Source: Deltaproteobacteria bacterium (lineage in GTDB: Bacteria > Desulfobacterota > Desulfarculia > Desulfarculales > Desulfarculaceae). From it: a stretch of 45,080 bases of DNA. The notes under the pieces were generated by a model, which saw only the letters and a list, made by a program, of their open reading frames with translations, had not been told where the DNA came from and made no database searches. The stretch is from NCBI GenBank assembly GCA_020444165.1, contig JAHLLK010000047.1, forward strand, positions 1 through 45,080. Reading direction: 5' to 3'. Positions 41,935 through 45,080 of this stretch are shown one piece after another; position 1 is the stretch's first letter, and the number at the start of each line of letters is the position of its first letter. A program made the translations under genes and the position numbers.

Positions 41935-43449
41935 CTATTGACTGTTAAGGCGCAGTTGGCGCTTCAACACCTTGCCCGATGGGTTGCGGGGCAGTTCGTC
42001 CACGAACTCCACCAGGCGCGGTTTCTTGTAACTGGCCAGGCGGGAGCGGCAAAACTCCACCACCTCCTGCTCACTCAGGCTGGAGCCAGGGCGGCGCACC
42101 AACACCGCCTTGACGGATTCTCCCCACAGGGGATCGGGCTGCCCCACCACCGCCACGTCGTGGATGTCGGGGTGGGTCAAGAGGACCTCCTCCAGCTCCC
42201 GGGGATAGATGTTCTCGCCGCCGCTGACGATCATGTCCTTCTTGCGATCGACGATGTAATAAAAGCCCTCCTCGTCCACATAGGCCAGGTCGCCGGTGTG
42301 CAGCCAGCCTCTCTGCAGCGCCTCGGCGCTGGCCTGGGGCTGCTCGTGGTAGCCCTGCATGACGTTGGGACCCCGGCAGACCAACTCTCCCACTTGGCCT
42401 GGGGGCACCGGACGGTCCAACTCGTCCACCAGGCGGACCTGGGTCAGGGGCAGGGCCCGGCCCACCGAGCCGTGCTTGGTCGCCGACTCCAGGGCGCTGA
42501 GGATGGTGATGCAGGGCGAGGCCTCCGTGCAGCCGTAAACATCGTAGACCCCCCGGATGTTGGGGAAGAACTCCATGAGCTGGCGTTTGGTCTCGGCCAA
42601 CAGCTTGTCCGCCCCGGCCGTGCATTTGGTGATGGAGGAACGGTCGTATTCCCAGGCCCCGGGCTGTTGCATGAGCAATTGGTAAAAAGCCGGCGAACCG
42701 CTGATGACGTTGACCCGTTCGCGCTCGATGGTGGCCAGCAAGCCGGCCGGATCGAACTTGGAGATCAGCACGCTGGTGCCGCCCAAGGCCACCTGGATGG
42801 TGAAGTGGTTGTTGAGGGCGGCGGTGTGGTAGAGCGGCCCCACCACCACCGAAACCTGGTCGGGCTTGTCCTCGCGCCCCAGGATGGTGTTGACCAGGTT
42901 CCACAGCACGTTGCCGTGGGTGATCACCGCGCCCTTGGGCCGGCCGGTGGTGCCCGAGGTGTACATGATCTGGCACTGGTCCTGCTCGGTCAGCGCGGGG
43001 ATGGGGTATTCTTCCGTCCCCGCGGCCAGGAAGCTTTCGTAGTCCTGGGTGCGGCCCGAGCCTCCCGGCGAGACGACCAGGCGCAGGGCGGGGCACTGGT
43101 CGCGTATTTCCGCCACCAGGGGGGCGAACTCGGGGCCATGGAACAGGGCCGCAGCCTGGGAGTCCTCCAGGAGGAACCGTACCTCCCCCGCCACCAAACG
43201 GAAGTTGATGGGGGTGGCCACCAGGCCGACCTTGACCGCGGCCAGGTAGGTTTCCACAAAGGGCGCGCCGTTGAAAAACAAGAGAGCCACCCGCTGCCCC
43301 CGGCAGAGGCCGGCGGCCAGCATGGCTCCGGCCAGCTTGGTGCAGCGTTGGTGCAATTGGCTGAAGGAGTAGCGGCCCTGGTCGGCCACCACCGCCAGCC
43401 GGTCGGGGAATTTTTCGGCCGCGTTGTCCAGAAGGTAGCCCACGTTCAT
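41935..43449 (-). CDS. AMP-forming acyl-CoA ligase (class I adenylate-forming)
   Basis: The 504-residue enzyme has QIMYTSGTTGRPKGAVITHG (about 158-177), YGCTEASPC (A5), GWLHTGDLAYVDEEGFYYIVDRKKDMI (A7-A8), GGENIYPRELEE and the A10 segment LPRNPSGKVLKRQL. It is close in pattern to long-chain or aromatic acyl-CoA ligases. Its ATG overlaps the iclR stop by four bases, so it is co-transcribed with its likely regulator. The second ligase in this region (36898-38424) differs clearly, which suggests two different acids or two steps of one pathway. Confidence 0.92.
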   Translation of the reverse strand: MNVGYLLDNAAEKFPDRLAVVADQGRYSFSQLHQRCTKLAGAMLAAGLCRGQRVALLFFNGAPFVETYLAAVKVGLVATPINFRLVAGEVRFLLEDSQAAALFHGPEFAPLVAEIRDQCPALRLVVSPGGSGRTQDYESFLAAGTEEYPIPALTEQDQCQIMYTSGTTGRPKGAVITHGNVLWNLVNTILGREDKPDQVSVVVGPLYHTAALNNHFTIQVALGGTSVLISKFDPAGLLATIERERVNVISGSPAFYQLLMQQPGAWEYDRSSITKCTAGADKLLAETKRQLMEFFPNIRGVYDVYGCTEASPCITILSALESATKHGSVGRALPLTQVRLVDELDRPVPPGQVGELVCRGPNVMQGYHEQPQASAEALQRGWLHTGDLAYVDEEGFYYIVDRKKDMIVSGGENIYPRELEEVLLTHPDIHDVAVVGQPDPLWGESVKAVLVRRPGSSLSEQEVVEFCRSRLASYKKPRLVEFVDELPRNPSGKVLKRQLRLNSQ

Positions 43450-44261
43450 GACAGGCCCTCGGGTGGGGGGCCGGTGGGTATCACCGGATAAGGTCCTTGG
43501 TAACCCAGCAAGCCGGAAAGCTCGCGGCCCAGCACCTGCAACTGCGCCGTCTTCTCCTCCACCAGGCTTTGCATGGAGTCGTTCCAGGGCAGCGCCAGGT
43601 TCACTGCCGCGACCACCCGGGATTGGGCGTTCAGCAGGGGGGCGGCCACGGTGTAAAGGTCCAGGGAAAGCTGGCGGACGCAGACGCCCAGGGCCCTTTG
43701 CCGAGTGGCCAGCAGTTCGTCCCAAAGTTCCTGGGGATCGACCACGGATTCACTGGTCACGGGGCGCAGGTCCATACGGGCGAGGCGCGCCTGCAACTCG
43801 TCGTCCTCCAGAGCCGCCAGCAAGACCCTGCCGCCGGAGGTGAGGTGCGCCGGCAGCTTGGAGCCCGGTTGAATGTCGAACTGAAGGTAGCGGCGCACCT
43901 CGCGCCGGTGCAGGAACACCGCCTCCAGATCGTCCAGCACCTCCAGGTTCATGGTGCAGCCCAGGCGGTCGGCGTACTCGTCGATATAGGAAGCGGTAAG
44001 TTTGCGTAATTGCGAGCTGTTTATGTAAGCGAAACCGAGGGAGAGCACCTTGGGGCCCAGGAAGAACTCCTTGTGGCGGTTGCGTCCCAGGAAGCCCAGG
44101 CTCTGCAAGGTGTCGGTGAAGCGCTGCACCGCGGTGCGGTCAAATCCCGTGATTTCGGATAGTTCGGTGAGGGTGAGCGTGGGTCGCTCGGCGGAGAAGG
44201 ATTGCAGAATCAACAGCCCGCGGGCCAGGGACTGGATGTAATGTACTTGTTTGCGTGGCAT
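43446..44261 (-). CDS. IclR-family transcriptional regulator
   Basis: The 271-residue protein has an N-terminal winged helix-turn-helix (about 8-70: QSLARGLLILQSF, LTLTELSEITGFDRTAVQRF, LGFLGRN) and a C-terminal IclR effector domain (about 85-250: LPAHLTSGGRVLLAAL, GVCVRQLSLDLYTVAAPLLN, VVAAVNLALPW). The start follows a GAGGG by a short spacer. IclR regulators of this PcaR/PobR-like type often control degradation of aromatic or other organic acids. It is upstream of and coupled to the acyl-CoA ligase, and a palindrome in its promoter suggests autoregulation. Confidence 0.92.
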   Translation of the reverse strand: MPRKQVHYIQSLARGLLILQSFSAERPTLTLTELSEITGFDRTAVQRFTDTLQSLGFLGRNRHKEFFLGPKVLSLGFAYINSSQLRKLTASYIDEYADRLGCTMNLEVLDDLEAVFLHRREVRRYLQFDIQPGSKLPAHLTSGGRVLLAALEDDELQARLARMDLRPVTSESVVDPQELWDELLATRQRALGVCVRQLSLDLYTVAAPLLNAQSRVVAAVNLALPWNDSMQSLVEEKTAQLQVLGRELSGLLGYQGPYPVIPTGPPPEGLS

Positions 44262-44272
44262 GGACCCTCAAA

Positions 44273-44287
44273 TAACGCTAGGCGTTA
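44273..44287. promoter_or_regulatory. Palindromic operator candidate for the IclR regulator
   Basis: TAACGC-TAG-GCGTTA is a perfect inverted repeat with a 3-base centre, 12 bases before the iclR ATG and just downstream of the predicted transcription start. Size and position fit an autoregulatory site; binding is inferred. Confidence 0.55.
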
Positions 44288-44303
44288 ATCAATATCACAA
44301 TGC

Positions 44304-44333
44304 ACGATAACATGCCGCTTTTCGGAAAGTCAA
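44304..44333 (-). promoter_or_regulatory. Candidate promoter of iclR-ligase operon
   Basis: On the minus strand TTGACT (44333-44328) is followed after 18 bases by TATCGT (44309-44304), preceded by TG as in an extended -10. The palindrome at 44273-44287 lies downstream of it. Confidence 0.45.
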
Positions 44334-44442
44334 TGCCTGTTTGAGGCCACTGCCCGAGCCGGCAGGGGGATTTTGGTTGAACGCGGCAGGGCGGGACCGC
44401 ACGGTTTTCTGGTGAAGGGCCTGGGGCTGATCTTCCCCCGTT

Positions 44443-44817
44443 TTAGGGGACAGGTGGTTGAGCAGCCTTGGTGACGGTTGCAAACTGAGCCGGGGTCAGG
44501 TTTCCCCGCCCTGCGTGCCGTCGGCTGCGGTTGTAGAAGGCCTCGATAGATGCCAAGGGGCCCAGTTTGGCTAGGCGGCGGATCTGATGATCCGCGCTGG
44601 CGGACCAGTTCAATCTTCCGTGACCAGCCGGACACCTTCCAGCTCGCCCCCCTGGGTATGACTCCGCCGACCTTTTCCCATGGCACCCCTCCAAGCGCGT
44701 AAGCACACCTGCGCTGTGTCCCCAATATGGGGGAAATTTCAGGGCGTAGGTGAGCTGTTCCTCGGTGAACTTGAGCTTCTTAAGGCCGGGCCTTCTCTCG
44801 GCAAATCGCGATTGCAC
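44443..44817 (-). pseudogene. Remnant of an IS3-family transposase
   Basis: The frame joins two recognisable pieces. Near its start KLKFTEEQLTYALK resembles the beginning of IS3-type OrfA (FTEEQIxxxLK), and at its end IEAFYNRSRRHAGRGNLTPAQF resembles the end of OrfB (IExFYNxxRxHxxLGYLSPxxF). The intervening ~60 residues show no similarity, so most of OrfA and OrfB including the DDE catalytic residues has been lost. This is a decayed insertion element, not an active one. The stretch 44334-44442 before it and 44818-45030 after it contain no recognised gene. Confidence 0.7.
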
Positions 44818-45031
44818 CCGAATCCTGAGGCAAGGTGGCGGAGCACAGTAAGAGGTTCAGGCCCGGGGCAAGATCGATATTATGTCGGCTAAACGAAATA
44901 TCGTCCATAAACGGGATATGGTCTAAACGAACGGATTTCCAGCGCGGAGCAAAACTTATATCTAGCTGAATTAGCGGCCCGATTTTCCCTAAAACCGTTT
45001 GGCATTCAAATTGCTTTTTCTCTAACAGGAT

Positions 45032-45063
45032 GTTGAAAAAGTCCCTCCATGGCCTTTTTCAAC
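45032..45063. repeat. Inverted repeat near the right edge
   Basis: Ten bases GTTGAAAAAG (45032-45041) are perfectly complementary to 45054-45063 around a 12-base loop. A TGTTGAAAAAGTCCC-like sequence is common at insertion-element ends, so this may mark the border of a mobile element extending past the window, or be a terminator. Confidence 0.5.
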
Positions 45064-45080
45064 CAAACTTGACAAAAGCG

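Noticed and set aside
1..45080. CRISPR arrays, tRNA or rRNA genes
   Set aside because: No regularly spaced repeats, cloverleaf-like sequences or conserved rRNA segments were noticed on either strand.

Overview
The window is GC-rich (third positions are strongly G/C), apart from an AT-richer block at about 90-2440. An anaerobic-type CbiK remnant, CbiZ, CobN/ChlI/ChlD chelatases, a TonB2-type energiser with DUF3450 and TPR partners, and a TAXI-TRAP module with acyl-CoA ligases together suggest a Gram-negative anaerobe of the Desulfobacterota (former Deltaproteobacteria). This assignment is inferred from gene content only; no rRNA or tRNA gene was recognised.

Region A (about 2.4-22.5 kb) looks like an outer-to-inner-membrane uptake system for a corrinoid or related tetrapyrrole. 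One promoter and one cobalamin riboswitch with an intrinsic terminator (20.9-21.28 kb, minus strand) precede fourteen tightly packed minus-strand genes. In order they are: TonB-dependent receptor, CobN-like chelatase 1, fused double ABC ATPase of ECF type, secreted beta-propeller, membrane protein with a large extracytoplasmic domain and an S-component-like membrane domain, EcfT, glycerophosphodiesterase-like protein, DUF3450 protein, TtpC-like ExbB, ExbB, ExbD, TonB, TPR protein, and a truncated CbiK. Most neighbours overlap by 1 to 26 bases. The adenosylcobinamide amidohydrolase gene cbiZ is divergent, and its promoter overlaps the promoter of the big operon.

Region B (22.6-32.25 kb) is a second minus-strand operon behind its own promoter, cobalamin riboswitch and terminator. 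It encodes a two-domain nitrilase-like protein, ChlD, ChlI, a radical SAM/SPASM protein and a second CobN. All internal junctions are 4-base overlaps. With region A it gives two CobN paralogues, one ChlI/ChlD motor, and several enzymes able in principle to cut corrinoid linkages (CbiZ, nitrilase, phosphodiesterase). The working interpretation is uptake followed by disassembly, remodelling or metal exchange. That interpretation is an inference.

Region C (32.26-34.45 kb) holds an ABC-2 type exporter pair and about 620 bases without a recognisable gene. Region D (34.45-44.33 kb) is a catabolic/transport block on the minus strand: IclR regulator, acyl-CoA ligase, terminator, TAXI substrate-binding protein, DUF1850 protein, TRAP 4TM/12TM permease, second acyl-CoA ligase, zinc alcohol dehydrogenase, and a metallo-beta-lactamase-fold protein. 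It probably imports and activates a carboxylic acid.

The ends are accessory. On the left, an AT-richer GT-C-like membrane protein gene lies between two copies of a palindromic repeat, one of which truncates cbiK. On the right (44.4-45.08 kb) are remnants of an IS3-family transposase and an inverted repeat resembling an element end.
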